Shown in pieces: positions 1 to 9,976 of a DNA stretch of 64,000 nt. Position 1 is the first letter of the stretch; each line of letters opens with the position of its first letter. The position numbers and the translations under genes were made by a program. This DNA comes from Madurella fahalii (lineage: Eukaryota > Ascomycota > Sordariomycetes > Sordariales). Where the stretch lies: assembly GCA_029876055.1 (NCBI GenBank), contig CM056874.1, positions 2,914,001 through 2,978,000 of the forward strand, read 5' to 3'. The notes under the pieces are model-generated. The model had not been told where the DNA came from. It saw only the letters and a list, made by a program, of their open reading frames with translations, and did not search any database.

Positions 1-434
1 TACTCCAGCGTTTTCTTGGCGTTGAAGAACAATGATCCCGTGGTAGCAGCAATGGTATCGATCATGGTGATAGTGCTTGTATCGTTACCCGGATGGCGAA
101 TTTGGGTAGCGAGGACGTAGGGCTTGGGACCGTCAGCAGAGATGATTAAGGTGTAGCTGGCGCAGGCAACCGTATCGGCAGTGGATCGGTTGAGGTCGAT
201 CTTGAGGGGTTGGCTAAGGACTCCGTGATTAATGTCGGCTTCTTTGTTGTTCTCCTGGTAGGTGAAGTTGCTTGTGGAGAGCTTTAGACCGTCGATCTTG
301 CCGCTGGATATAGCTGCTATGTAACTGTCGGCTGCTGCTAGGAGGCTCTCGCGGGTGCATTCAGCGAAAATTGGGACCGTCATGTAGGAGAGGGCGGCTA
401 GGGTTACGCCCAACAGCGATTTTGAAGAGAACAT
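1..434 (-). CDS. secreted DUF8021-like protein, 3' end off the window
   Basis: The frame starts at an ATG at 434-432 and stays open to the window edge (about 144 residues). The first ~24 residues (MFSSKSLLGVTLAALSYM then TVPIFA) form a signal peptide. The mature part begins with ECTRESLLAAADSYIAA and goes on through FTYQENNKEADIN, TADTVACASYTLI and IDTIAATTGSLFFNAKK. I recognise this as the fungal DUF8021 pattern, a family of secreted proteins of unknown function. No stop codon or frameshift is visible, so the gene looks intact as far as it goes. The family name is from memory of the pattern; the secreted location is inferred from the leader. Identity is fairly sure, function unknown. Confidence 0.75.
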   Translation of the reverse strand, partial: MFSSKSLLGVTLAALSYMTVPIFAECTRESLLAAADSYIAAISSGKIDGLKLSTSNFTYQENNKEADINHGVLSQPLKIDLNRSTADTVACASYTLIISADGPKPYVLATQIRHPGNDTSTITMIDTIAATTGSLFFNAKKTLE

Positions 435-843
435 GATGATGCTTGGCGAAGCTTTCTTGGCTCGTGCTTGGCTGTGTGGTGGCGACCCTGAATCCAGCCC
501 GGGAGTTGGGCGTTAATGTCCTTAAAGCCGTACTGCGTGGACGACGAGTGGAGCTCCGGGTACTAGACTTGCTCTTGATTGCCAATATAACCTGTATTGC
601 GTACTTTAGCCAGGAGTAGTACTCATTACCGTCCGTACATCCCTAGAGACCTCAGATTGGTTAAGGCTTGACCGTTGAAACGACGGACAAAAGGATATTA
701 GCCACATTGGACTTTAGGCAGCTTCCGCGTCCGTCCCGGCACTTGTGATGGGCCTCTGGTCTGTGGGGAATTCGGAGGACGTATTTGCCTTGTATAACAC
801 AGTCTCGTCGTATTTACAGCCAGCTGACATTGCGATGACAGTA
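435..843. other. intergenic, no gene seen
   Basis: This is the upstream flank of the DUF8021-like gene. Short open frames occur on both strands but none resembles a known protein. Confidence 0.5.
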
Positions 844-1200
844 TCAAACTGGGCACATTTGAATTTTAAAATCAATTCCCTCCTGAATAGCCTCGCAAGT
901 CCCGAGTCTCCGCGCCATTTGAAAGCAGTGTGCGCCGCAATCTTTCAGCTCATATCTAAGCAGCTGGAGAGTCCAATCCGAGACCCATGTGGGAAAGCCG
1001 GCAGCAACTTCTCTGTACTTTCCATGAGCTCTAGCAAACACCCGCCAAACCGTCATGATCTTCTCAGTTGCTGCCCGGTGAATTCCTTGCGGTGTCCAGC
1101 CGTACTCGATACATAGTAACGTGCTTCCCCCAGTAGTTGTCGAGCGGGAGGAGGGCAAATGGTGAAGCGAAATCGATAATTCCCATGAACCGGAACTCAT
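844..1200 (-). pseudogene. HET-domain protein fragment
   Basis: A 118-codon minus-strand frame reads YGWTPQGIHRAATEKIM and, further on, FPTWVSDWTLQ. In heterokaryon-incompatibility (HET) proteins the part after the HET core typically has a segment like 'DYS.s...vY...t.....' followed by 'LPSWVPDWS', and this fragment matches that order. The HET core itself (YxALSYxWG and WIDAxCINQ-type motifs) is absent and the flanks are AT-rich repeat, so it is read as a truncated relic, not a working gene. It is a distant relative of the intact HET gene at 32.5-34.6 kb; the identification rests on two short motifs. Confidence 0.5.
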
Positions 1201-1669
1201 GCTTTGTCCCTTACCGAAAAATAGAAGAATATTAACAATATAGTTATTAAAGCTATCGACAAGGCCATTAATAAAACAATTAGCAAAATAATTAATCTCA
1301 AAATCGCAGAATCGGTTAAAGCCGCTAAGGCCGACGTAACTAAGAACTTTAGCAGCCTCGAAAGTTATCTAACGTCGGAGATTTCAATAACGATACGGCT
1401 AACAGTCTAGCCGCTGAAAACAACAACGCCCCAGAAAGAGCAGGTAAAGCCTATACTGAAGACTACGAAGGAGCCCGAAGCGCCCAGATTAACTAACAAG
1501 CGTAAGGTCCCTGACAACGGTTATAGTACTAGATTACCGTAGCTTAAAAAGAGGAATATTAGCGACACTAAAAATGTCAAAGCTAAGGTAAAGAAAGATA
1601 ATATAATCGCGTATAGAGTACTACTACAGTAGAAGCGCAGCTTAAGAAGAGAGCTCCGCTATTAGGTCT
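1201..1669. repeat. AT-rich decayed repeat
   Basis: The stretch is AT-rich with many TA-containing stops and traces of a Lys/Asn/Ala-rich coding sequence (for example around 1300-1380). It looks like a RIP-mutated retroelement gag relic, but no diagnostic motif survives. It hosts the solo LTR at 1675-1860. Confidence 0.35.
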
Positions 1670-1674
1670 ATTTA

Positions 1675-1860
1675 TGTGACACTGTAGGGAGTGAAAAGGC
1701 GGCTCAGGAATAGAGCGTTGGTGGGAGAAAAGAAGAGAAAGTGTGCCTTGTTCTGATCCCAATATGTAGGAGACTTTGAGCGGTATATATACAAAAGAGA
1801 TCCCCTGCAGCTAACTGCGCTCTAACTCTTGGCAGTGGTAAACCCTTTCAGATCGCAACA
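1675..1860. mobile_element. solo LTR, family D (186 bp)
   Basis: The segment begins TGTGACACTGT and ends GATCGCAACA, so it has TG...CA ends. It is flanked by a perfect 5-bp target duplication, ATTTA, at 1670-1674 and 1861-1865. A TATA-like stretch (GGTATATATACAAAA) lies at about 1780. It was left by LTR-LTR recombination of a retrotransposon inserted in the older repeat. No second copy of this family is in the window. Confidence 0.75.
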
Positions 1861-1865
1861 ATTTA

Positions 1866-2241
1866 ACCTCGAGTAAGGTAAAGATGACGATTACGAGAAA
1901 GCGATTTAGAGGCAGATTAACAACAATAGGGGAAGAAATTAACCTTTATAAAGTAAATAGTAACAACTAGATAGTTATCTTTCTCTTCGAAAGAAGAGCA
2001 CTTGTTACATGGTAGAGGCCAGCATTGTCCTGCAATATTTGGGCCTGCAGCCAAGAGGTCACCACTTACGTCTATAAAGACCCTGTAGATTTGTTCCCAA
2101 GAGGACGTGAACTCAATCAACTCATCATCTCTTACTTTGTTTATAGATCATGCCAGTGTTTATGATGTACCTACCTCAGTGTCAGGGTTGATGCCGCTGA
2201 GGTCATCAGTTACAAAACTACAACTGAATCCTTGTAATAGG
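1866..2241. other. decayed repeat between solo LTR and pogo element
   Basis: This continues the AT-rich relic that was split by the LTR. A 67-codon minus frame (1917-2120) has no recognisable motif. No gene called. Confidence 0.35.
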
Positions 2242-2243
2242 TA

Positions 2244-2294
2244 ACGTAATCCATAAGCGAGCCGTACACCCAAGCGAGTCGTACAGTCCCCACC
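2244..2294. repeat. left TIR of pogo copy 1
   Basis: Inverted match to 4311-4361 with two mismatches. The outer end is ACGTAATC next to a TA target site. Confidence 0.9.
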
Positions 2295-2335
2295 ACCCTA
2301 TAACAACTATCCTCAATTGCAACACAATAATACTA

Positions 2336-4261
2336 TCAGCCAACTACAATTACATCAGAAACAGCTGAATCAGAGGATTCAATAGCCTCCTGGCAAGTAC
2401 GGGCATTATGACCAGGCTTGCCGCACACACTACAGCACCGAACCTTTGTACGACCTCCTTCCATACTACTGCCTTCTGGCTGTGTATCTCCTACTACCTC
2501 CCTACCTACAGCCTTCTGGGTCAGTAGATCCTGTGCATCTTGTACAGTAAGTGATCCTCCAAGCTGCACACGTGTTCTTTTAGCTCTCCGGCGCTTGCTT
2601 AGTGCCTCGTTGGCCTTACGGAGCGAAGAGACCTCTGACCGAAGGAGGGCTACTTGGTGCATTATAGCCATCGTACCCTTGGTAAGTTGATCTACAGCAC
2701 CCAATATTGAAGTTGAAGAGCTGTTTTGATGGTTGGCAATACGAGTCTTAATGAGTGTTGACTGCGATTCGGCTTCTCGGGGGTTGTGTGGTGTCTGGAA
2801 GACCCAAGGTTGTACTATACTAGGCTCTGAGGCTGGGGGTGTTGGCGTACGAAGCTGTATATCCAGTGTAGAAAGTACCCTCTCTGGATCGTACGGCACT
2901 AGGCCAGCCCCTGCAAAGCCACCCTGTATATTGCTCTCTGTCATAGAAGCAAAGAAGGCCTCGCGGAAGGTACAGAGGACTCGAGCTTGCTGATGTGGTT
3001 GATATGCATACGCATTAAGTCCTCGATTTGGCGACCGTACGCCTTCTTCAGTGGCCCGAAGCAGCCAACATCGAGTGGCTGGCACTTGTGGGAAGAGTGC
3101 GGAGGTATACAGAGTGTGATGATGTTGTTCTGCTTGCAGTAGAGCTCGAACTCGGTCGAGTGGTGGCTTTCGTGGCCGTCGAGGATCAATAACCGGTATA
3201 CGCCTGTTGTACGAGATTTTGAGTGGTAGTCGAAGTGCTTGATCTAATCTAGGCCAACTACATTGGTAGTCCAGCCATTGTCGGTAGTCGTAATACGCCA
3301 GTCGGCTAGAAGGTTGCACTCTCGGTACCAGTTAGCAAGGTGGTAATGCCCGGCTAAGATAACGAAGGGAGGGATAGCCCAGCCGAGGGCATTGACACCC
3401 TGAATCACTGTTGCCCACTCGCGGTTACCAGGCTGGGCTAGCTTTGCCTTGCCACAGCCGTCAGAGGTTGTAATGACCATGCCTGCGGAGATGATCTCCA
3501 TCATAAACCCAGTCTCGTCGAAGTTGTAGATATCGTTATCTACAATACCGTACTTGGCCTTAGTGTTCTGTACAAGTGCAAACCACTCGCCAATAACCTT
3601 TGGATCTTCGCACTTGGCCCTCTGGTAGTCGTATCTACGCGTCCAACGCGTACGGAGCTCTGGCTGGCGTTTAACGAAGTTGGAGGCCCAGTTCTTGCTG
3701 ACAGGGCGCGCATCGCGTACGCGTAGCAGTTGGTTGGCCATATCTTCTACACTATGCAGTCTGGGTGGAAATGCACGTGCAACTAGCTCAACGATATATT
3801 GAACAACAGCCTGCTTGTAAAGGGGTTGTTCTGGGAACACGTTGAGGGAGATGGACCACGATGTCTTGATACCGAAAAGACCTGGACCAGCGGGCGATAT
3901 CTTGGTGAACAGCCTCCTATCAATTACACAGAGACTGATCCTTGCGGATCAGAAGTGCCCCGCGTGAGAGAGTTCCCTCACGGGGTTCTTATCTATCCTG
4001 TATCGTGACATCATCCAGCATCATTCGGCGGGTCCTCCTGACCTTCGTCTGGAGACTCTCGTTACACTGCTCTTCAGAATCCGTAAGTCTACGCGAGTTG
4101 GGTGTAATATCGCGTCGTGCAGGCCGGCCAGCGCGTCGGTCAAAGAGGGTCATAGGCAGTACGTTGTAGAACCCGGCTGCAGCTCGAAGGCTTAACTTTT
4201 TGTCGTTTTGCATAGCTTCCAGGGCCAAAATTACCCTTGCTTCCTGTGAAGTAGAAGCCAT
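2336..4261 (-). pseudogene. pogo-type transposase with zinc knuckle, broken
   Basis: From ATG 4261 the N-terminus (MASTSQEARVILALEAM, KLSLRAAAGFYNVLPM) is a pipsqueak-type helix-turn-helix for TIR binding, then RRAGRPARR. The CENP-B-like part (FPPRLHSVEDMANQLL, SKNWASNFVKRQPEL) and the DDE nuclease follow, with catalytic Asp in YNFDETGF, LILDGHESHH and QPLDVGCFGPLKKAYG. The C-terminus has a basic region and a CCHC knuckle, CSVCGKPGHNARTC. Three breaks are visible: the solo LTR at 3816-4066 (frame resumes exactly across it), a TAG at 3244-3246 where the family has Trp, and a frameshift near 2985 after HINHISKL. The family is known to cut and paste at TA. Confidence 0.88.
3816..4066 (-). mobile_element. 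solo LTR, family A (251 bp), inside transposase
   Basis: Plus-strand ends are TGTAAAGGGG and CTCTCGTTACA. The target duplication is a perfect CTGCT at 3811-3815 and 4067-4071. The strand is taken from the full element at 47-50.7 kb, where a polypurine tract shows that the LTR runs on the minus strand. Other copies are at 40124-40381, 47068-47318 and 50429-50686. Confidence 0.88.
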
Positions 4262-4310
4262 ATTGGGTTGTGGGAAAAAATTGATGTTAGGTGCAAGGAG
4301 GACGTGTTGT

Positions 4311-4361
4311 GGTGGGGACTGTACGACTCGCTTGAGTGTACGGCTCGCTTATAGATTACGT
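4311..4361. repeat. right TIR of pogo copy 1
   Basis: Inverted match to 2244-2294; outer end GATTACGT followed by TA. Confidence 0.9.
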
Positions 4362-4362
4362 T

Positions 4363-4403
4363 AAGGCGTTCGGTGATGTGTGACTTTCGCTGATAATATA
4401 TAT
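4363..4403. repeat. orphan pogo-type TIR (subfamily of copy 2)
   Basis: The segment GCGTTCGGTGATGTGTG then ACTTTCGCTGATAATATA resembles the inverted repeat of the element at 39984-42668 (about 33 of 41 positions by eye). It abuts the TA of pogo copy 1, so copy 1 may have jumped into an older element whose other end is no longer recognisable. Confidence 0.5.
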
Positions 4404-4855
4404 TAAGTCTATATATCTAAATTAGTTATTTATATAGGCTAGTTCTAGAGAACCTATAGTTCCTGTCCCCTGGGTTTCTAGGTGCGGATACAAATATAAC
4501 AGCCTACTAGATCTATCTTTATTTACGGTAGTAGCTGAGATCTGAGGAGTCAATACCCTAGGTTTCTTCTAACCTATCGTAATACGTCTTATCAATTAGT
4601 TAGCTATTATCAAGAGGTCTACTATGGTCACTGGTACAAGTTGTAACAATAACATAATGATATCTAGATGTCCGAAGACTAATCATCCTCTTCAACCTGC
4701 CTATGTCTCAGCTCGGACCTAGTATATCAGCACTTTTTGAAGCAGGAAAACTAGTGTTACAAAGTGAACCTCCATCTCTTGAATCAGTCTGTAAGCCCAG
4801 CCAATCATGCCATCCATAAAATGTGAAATATAGTATACGATATCCCAAGGCGCGC
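4404..4855. other. AT-rich intergenic, no gene seen
   Basis: Low-GC sequence between the transposon and the 3' end of the next gene. No coding or RNA signal recognised. Confidence 0.5.
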
Positions 4856-6334
4856 TTAACTGGAACTGCACATTCTCGTGGTCCTACCACCATCTAAGCC
4901 TTCCAACGGTCTCTTTCTTCGATTTGGACTTCCTGGCTGGGCTCTGATTGAACCTTTCATTGACTCCTCGTGAGCCTTTTCTAAAGTGTCCGACTCCTGG
5001 TATTGAGCGTTCTGTAGAGCCTCTAGCTCAGTTTTATGTTTCTTGCTCAGAGCCTCGCTCTCTTTTTTTTGGACCTCTGCCAGGATGCGCATATGCTTCG
5101 ACAGTCTCTCATTTCGAAGACCGTGCCCAAGAGCTCTGTTTCCTCGGGTCGACCTCCTCGGCTGGGCCTCTTTCAAAAACCTCAGCTGCTCCACATGAGC
5201 CTTCTCCAAAGCTTTCGTCCGCTCATTTTGAGCCTCCCGCAGAGCATCCAATTCGTTGTAGTGTTTCTCTGCCAGAGCTTCAAGCTCTTCCTCTTGGGTC
5301 TTTAGCAAGGCGCGTTGCGACTCCGAAAGGCTTTCGTTACGACGGTTCTTCTCAAGAGTCTTCAGGTCATCCCTAAAATCCACCTCGACGATGGACAGAC
5401 CTAGCTTTTGGCGCCGATTGAAGAACTCCCAGCTCAGTAGGTACGGCGCAGACCGCAACTGGCCAGCATCGGTGCCGTACTTCTTTAGGAACTTAATGAA
5501 CTTATCCCTTGATAAGCTAGCTCCCAGCGCTATCCGGAAACTCTCGGCGCACCAGTCGCAGGACGAAAGAAAGGTCTTGATCATAGCCCGTACCTGGTCG
5601 CAGTCCCGGTCCACGTCGGTATCCGGAACGAGCCCGTATTCAGATGCCAGCGGAGGCCAGTACGGTGTGACCACTGATCCCTCAACCTCCTTCAGGCCCC
5701 GCCGGATACCCATCGGCTTCGGGGTCTCCCAGTCAATTGCGTCATTGACTGCCTCGACAGCCTCATCCATCAACACGATTTCCATCGCCTGATTGATCGT
5801 TCTGACCATCCCGCCGTTCTCTAGGATTCGCCTCGCCAACTCTTCACGCGTAGGCGGGGCCGACGGGCGTGCGACCTCTTCATTCAACCTCTTACGGTCT
5901 TCAGCACAGAGTCGCGTATACTCCTCTATCTCGGCGTCCGTCAAGTCCAGGCAGATGGCCTTACGCGCGGCATGCCTCCTCTCCTCGGGCCCTTCCAGGT
6001 TCTCAGCGATCCAGTCCATCAGCTTGTCGCGAAAGTAACTGACGGGGACGTCCTCGAGAGTGTGGGGGCGACCAAGTCGGCCGCCGCTGACACCACTGCC
6101 GAATGACATGGAGCAGAAATACGCCCCGTCCGACATAGCGTCCCACCAAGTGATTTGGATGCCAATACGCTTTGCGTGTGCAAGCGTGATCTCTGCGGTG
6201 GGGGCGAGGGCGTCGAGGAGGTCCTGGTTGGTAACCGTGGCATCACGAGGTTTTGAAAAAGGCGTCATGGGTTTTGCATAGATGCTCATAGTGCTCTTCG
6301 CGTCCCGTTCGGAAACTTCTTGGTATCCCGGCAT
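4856..6334 (-). CDS. coiled-coil protein with DUF7726-like domain
   Basis: A single open frame of 492 codons from ATG 6334. The frame is open further upstream to about 6460 without another ATG, so an upstream exon is possible; the first in-frame methionine is used here. Residues ~250-330 (DCDQVRAMIKTFLSSCDW, IALGASLSRDKFIKFL, YLLSWEFFNRRQKLGL) follow the pattern I associate with fungal DUF7726. Residues ~340-470 are a charged heptad region rich in Glu, Leu and Lys (LLKTQEEELEALAEKHY, LSKKHKTELEALQ), a clear coiled coil, with near-repeats of 'EALxxAQxxE'. A basic NRRKRPLEGLDGG tail could be a nuclear signal. Function unknown. No stop codons and balanced codon use argue for a working gene. Confidence 0.75.
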   Translation of the reverse strand: MPGYQEVSERDAKSTMSIYAKPMTPFSKPRDATVTNQDLLDALAPTAEITLAHAKRIGIQITWWDAMSDGAYFCSMSFGSGVSGGRLGRPHTLEDVPVSYFRDKLMDWIAENLEGPEERRHAARKAICLDLTDAEIEEYTRLCAEDRKRLNEEVARPSAPPTREELARRILENGGMVRTINQAMEIVLMDEAVEAVNDAIDWETPKPMGIRRGLKEVEGSVVTPYWPPLASEYGLVPDTDVDRDCDQVRAMIKTFLSSCDWCAESFRIALGASLSRDKFIKFLKKYGTDAGQLRSAPYLLSWEFFNRRQKLGLSIVEVDFRDDLKTLEKNRRNESLSESQRALLKTQEEELEALAEKHYNELDALREAQNERTKALEKAHVEQLRFLKEAQPRRSTRGNRALGHGLRNERLSKHMRILAEVQKKESEALSKKHKTELEALQNAQYQESDTLEKAHEESMKGSIRAQPGSPNRRKRPLEGLDGGRTTRMCSSS

Positions 6335-8189
6335 CCTGTTGAGGACCTTATTGTAGGTTTCAGTACGGCGGTCAAGACACAAACCGTTGAAGGTGGCCTC
6401 TTGCCCATCCACAGCAAACTGGGCGGCGTTCTGACAGCTAAATAAAGTTGACGCAAGGATTGCAGGGTTAGCTACCCTATAACGTCAGCCGGATGAACTA
6501 TCCTCCGTAGAGCTACCCTGAGCCCAGGGGGCTAGAAAATCCAGGGGTTAGGGTCGCCCACCCCAAAACAAAAAAACCAAACCATGAACCGCCATTGGCC
6601 CTGCTACGTTTATACATAGGGGGCTGTCAGAGGGGTGACGGCCCTGGTTTGGGAGAGGATTGCGGAAATGGTTTCTTGGTGTTCTGGTCAATCGAGTTGA
6701 AGACGAAGACCCGGTATCTCAAGGAGATTGTGCATACGTAAGCTCCGGCCAACAGAAAAGAGTCATCTAGCCAGTGCGAAAACCCTCTTCCTATGTTGGA
6801 ACAAGCCTCTTGCTTTCTCCAGACAGCCTGCTACGTTGATACAAGACCCATTGCGATGTAGAGAAGATATTGCCCTAGCCCTACTAAGCAGTATGAGGCA
6901 TGGAGCAAGGAAACCCTTTCTTTTTGCAGGAGCCTTCCGTGATTCCATTTCATTTCCACCAAGCTTTCCCCCTTATCAATTTCCTAAAAATACAGGACAA
7001 CCTTCGTATTTGCACGGTCCTGTTTGTAGGTCGTCTCATTTGCACATCTTTCGAGCCCGAATGACGTCAATATTCTTGTCGATAGTTGGGCATATCTCTC
7101 CCCTTCCCTAGACCTCGGAGCTCTCATCCAGCTTCGTTCCTGCAGCAGTGACGGCCGGTGCCATGCTCTCAATTACTCCATCTCCAGGCCGCGTATTGGT
7201 ACTTCGCGGCGCCACCCACCCCCTTTTGATGTTTGTCCATCATATGCTTCTTAGTTGCCCCCGTCTTATCGTAATTTGGTCCGACTCCGAATGGACTTGC
7301 GCACCATCCTGCCAGATGTGTGATTGCATCAAAGACCTCTTCCATTCAGAGCTGCGATCAAGGATTTTCCACGTCCAAGGAAAATGACGCATGAACACTC
7401 TGCCGTGCTAGTTCATTGCAGAAGGAGTATGTGGCTATACAAGTCTTCGGTGTAAGTGGCTCGATCATCGCAGTGTCGAACTAGCTACTTTTATTCTACC
7501 TACTGTAAGTCTCTTGCTGCCGGCATTTGCATAAATGCATGTTTCCCTCGTAAGCGAATAATTATTTGCCGGGAACGGCAATAATAGATATGATCGTTGC
7601 CAAATAGGACGAGTTCTAATTCTTGAGTCTCTCCAGCCTTCGAACCCATGATGCCTTGCCGGACACAAATCGGGGAATGCCAAATTGTGAGTACCTACCT
7701 ACCCATCCATATAACATCAGTCATCGCATAGCGCAGACACCATTGATCACAGTTTATTGTAAATGTCTGTGGTTCCGGGGACAAGACTAGGTGCCCACTT
7801 CAAGGTTAATCACTTCTGCGGCCTCCAGTCTTGCACACAGAGACCGCGCGACGGCGTACCGTTATGTGGAAAACCAGCCGACGCAGACGCAGGCTGAAAC
7901 GGACCGAACACTACTCAGGTACCCTTATGAGGCTTTTTATCCCTTCCCTTCCGCAGACGGTCATTTTGCCGATAAGCATTGGTTTTGCTTGGTGTGTCAC
8001 CAGGCTGCTCCGTTCTATGAGATTGGATGGAATCCTTCATGCCGTGGGGACTGAGGCGCGGAAGTGTACCAATGACTGATGATGCCTACCAATGCTGTCT
8101 AATTCCACCCCAGGGCCGGCAACACAACCCCACTGCCTCGACGAGCACGCCAGCACCGACAACCCGACCGCCTAGGCGCCGTAGACACA
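6335..8189. other. 1.85 kb with no recognised gene
   Basis: Several short frames exist on both strands (for example 6728-7111 plus), but none shows a family motif, a consistent splice pattern or a signal peptide. The end near 7790-8190 may be the decayed 5' end of the SET gene that follows. Confidence 0.4.
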
Positions 8190-9083
8190 CCGGTCGTACT
8201 GTCTCGAAGCGGCCGACGAGCTGTGGTGCGTCTTCACCAATACCGCCGCCCCCAATAACGACCGCCGGGGCAAAGGGCTCAGTGTTGTCGGCTAGAACTG
8301 GCTACAACTGACTTTCGCTTGCCCTAATGAGAGGGGACGTCGATTTCCCTAACTATAATCTTCCCTTGCGTAGACACAATGCTACGCTGCAGAGGCTTGC
8401 TAGGACCAGTCTGGATAATAATCCGCTGTATTGTGTTATTGAGGTCCCAGGCAAGGGTAAAGGCGTTTTTGCAACGCGGTGGATAGAAAAGGATCGGTTG
8501 ATTCTAGTCGATCATATCGCGGTACTTGTGGTAGAGATACCCTGCCAATTTGTTGCGCGAGGAGGAGCAAGATCTACTGCGAAGGGCTGTACAGCAGTTG
8601 CGGGATCAGGGGAAGGGCGTATGCTCTGGCGCGCCAGGATGAGGGGGGTGATGATGGTGAGGGGGGTCATGAAGGTGATGAGGATATGTCGGTTGAGGAG
8701 AATTTGTTGTTGACGAATTCATTTTCTGTAACGATTAGGAAGGGGTAGTATATAGCGCTGTTTCCAGACGTAGCAGTGAGTTTCTTTTGTCTTCACTTGG
8801 TTCGGTAGAGGATAGTGAGGTTGAGAGGGGGTTGCGGATGTAAGCTGATGATGTATATAGGTTGGCATACTGACATCATGTAGAGAATCAACCACGCGTG
8901 CAAACCAAAGTGAGTTCATCCAGCCATACCGCTGTTTAGAAAACCCTCCTCGCGATGGCTAACATGGATACACAACGCGCAGCTCGTTCAGGTTCTTCTC
9001 GGAGCCGACCCTCACCATCACAGTCTGGTCCGCGCACGACATTGAGCCGGGTGAGGAGATCACTATAAGCTGTGAGTTCATGT
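8190..9083 (+). pseudogene. SET-domain protein relic, cut by an LTR
   Basis: Pieces in order and in changing frames: ELWCVFTNTAAPNNDRRGKGLSVV (8217-8290; the N-terminal motif of fungal secreted-type SET proteins), YCVIEVPGKGKGVFATRWI (8430-8485; start of SET), ALARQDEGG then LLLTNSFSVTI (8634-8740), ALFPDVA (8757-8777), a GTGAGT intron to about 8881, then RINHACKP (8882-8905), and FRFFSEPTLTITV with DIEPGEEITIS (8990-9075). These are the SET landmarks including the NHxC-type cofactor motif. Several frameshifts, a TAG after LSVVG and insertion of the LTR at 9084 show that it is dead. Lysine methyltransferase origin is known for the fold; the substrate is unknown. Confidence 0.75.
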
Positions 9084-9497
9084 TGAATTTGAGAAAACTG
9101 TCCCAGAGGACAGGGTCCCTCTGATCAGAGGGCCACACTTGCTGGGATAGCGCCCGGGGGGCTGGAACTTGCCATAGGCCCATTTTCTTTTGCACTATAA
9201 GTAGAGCCGTCCTGGCCATTACTCCTTAGACAGGACAATCAATTCAGCACTCTTTTTCATATCTGTTGCAGGCTCAATTGAAGAGCTCTCTTTGAGTGCA
9301 AAGCGATCTCTCTCTGACCCGAGGGAGCTCTATCTGCACATGTTGTTTTGACCTTGTTTAGACTGCAGGGACCTAATTTGTAGTAGTGTCGCCTGGCCAG
9401 TCTTGTCTATCTTGTCTGTCTAGCATTTGCCTACCTTTACCCTCCCCTTTGTTTTGATGAGTATGTAGGTGTAGATGTATATTTCTCAAACCTAAAT
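9084..9497 (+). mobile_element. solo LTR, family B (~414 bp), diverged
   Basis: Aligned by eye along its whole length with 35136-35550 and the reverse of 40392-40808. The start reads TGAATTTGAGAAAACTG where the others have TGAGTTGGGGAAAACAG. Many G-to-A and C-to-T differences and no matching target duplication make this the oldest or most RIP-altered copy. It interrupts the SET relic. Confidence 0.7.
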
Positions 9498-9592
9498 ACG
9501 CCAAGTACCGTTGAAGACCAGAAACCAGCTAGTAGTTTTCTCTTCGTGAAAACCGTACCGTATACGCCAGATGAAAAACCTACATCAACAAA
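9498..9592 (+). repeat. scrap of NLR/WD40 gene
   Basis: Bases 9500-9545 (GTTGAAGACCAGAAACCAG, then TTTTCTCTTC) match 38510-38556 within the NLR-type WD40 relic, in the same strand and frame (VEDQKPASSFLFV against VGDQKPASGFLFI). The match ends soon after, so only about 50 bp of that gene family survive here. Confidence 0.5.
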
Positions 9593-9735
9593 GAATAGGA
9601 AACAACAATGATAGACACCAATTAGTTACAAAAGAAAGGAAGACCTTATAAGGCTCTGAAGGCTTTTAGTCTTCGACTTCGGATTCGTCTACTACCTCCT
9701 CCTCTTCCTCAGCCTCTTCAGCCTCTAGTCCTAGC
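9593..9735 (+). repeat. dispersed decayed repeat R3
   Basis: This stretch (AAAGAAAGGAAGACCTTATA, then CTTCGACTTCGGATTCGTCT) is the reverse complement of 46195-46320 with many transitions. A third partial copy is at 42803-42867. It reads like the acidic C-terminus of a retroelement polyprotein plus its flank, but no domain remains. Confidence 0.5.
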
Positions 9736-9976
9736 CGCCGAGCTAGGTTATATTCGATCAAGCAGCCTGAATCTATCAGCTGACCCAAAACCTTCCTTAA
9801 CAGCCTGAGGTTCCAGCGACCTCAGCCCTGCAATATAAGCCTAAGGTTCCGGTGGGCTCGAATTTCTGTCCTTAACCAAGCTCTAAGCATCGGCGGTATT
9901 GAGAACGACACAACTCTATAACTATATTATTATCTTGTCAATTATAATATATACTATAAATTTTCCATCTTTATAA

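Larger units (their letters stand above)
2244..4361 (-). mobile_element. pogo/Fot1-type DNA transposon, copy 1
   Basis: The element is bounded by ~51-bp terminal inverted repeats at 2244-2294 and 4311-4361 that differ at two positions, and by the TA dinucleotides (2242-2243, 4362-4363) expected for Tc1/mariner/pogo insertion. The TIR contains the doublet ATAAGCGAGC...CAAGCGAGT. The transposase reads right to left. Total length is 2118 bp; removing the solo LTR and one target repeat leaves 1862 bp. This is the best-preserved of three pogo elements here, with GC content near that of genes, so it is younger or less exposed to RIP than the copies at 40 and 46 kb. Confidence 0.9.

Noticed and set aside
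3942..4169. Plus-strand frames over 3942-4169, with a near-copy at 50562-50786
   Set aside because: Both start inside the family A LTR and run out of it; repeated occurrence comes from the LTR, not from a gene.
6334..6412. Extending the coiled-coil protein to the GTG at 6412
   Set aside because: GTG is not a normal fungal start; the first ATG is used, with an upstream exon left open.
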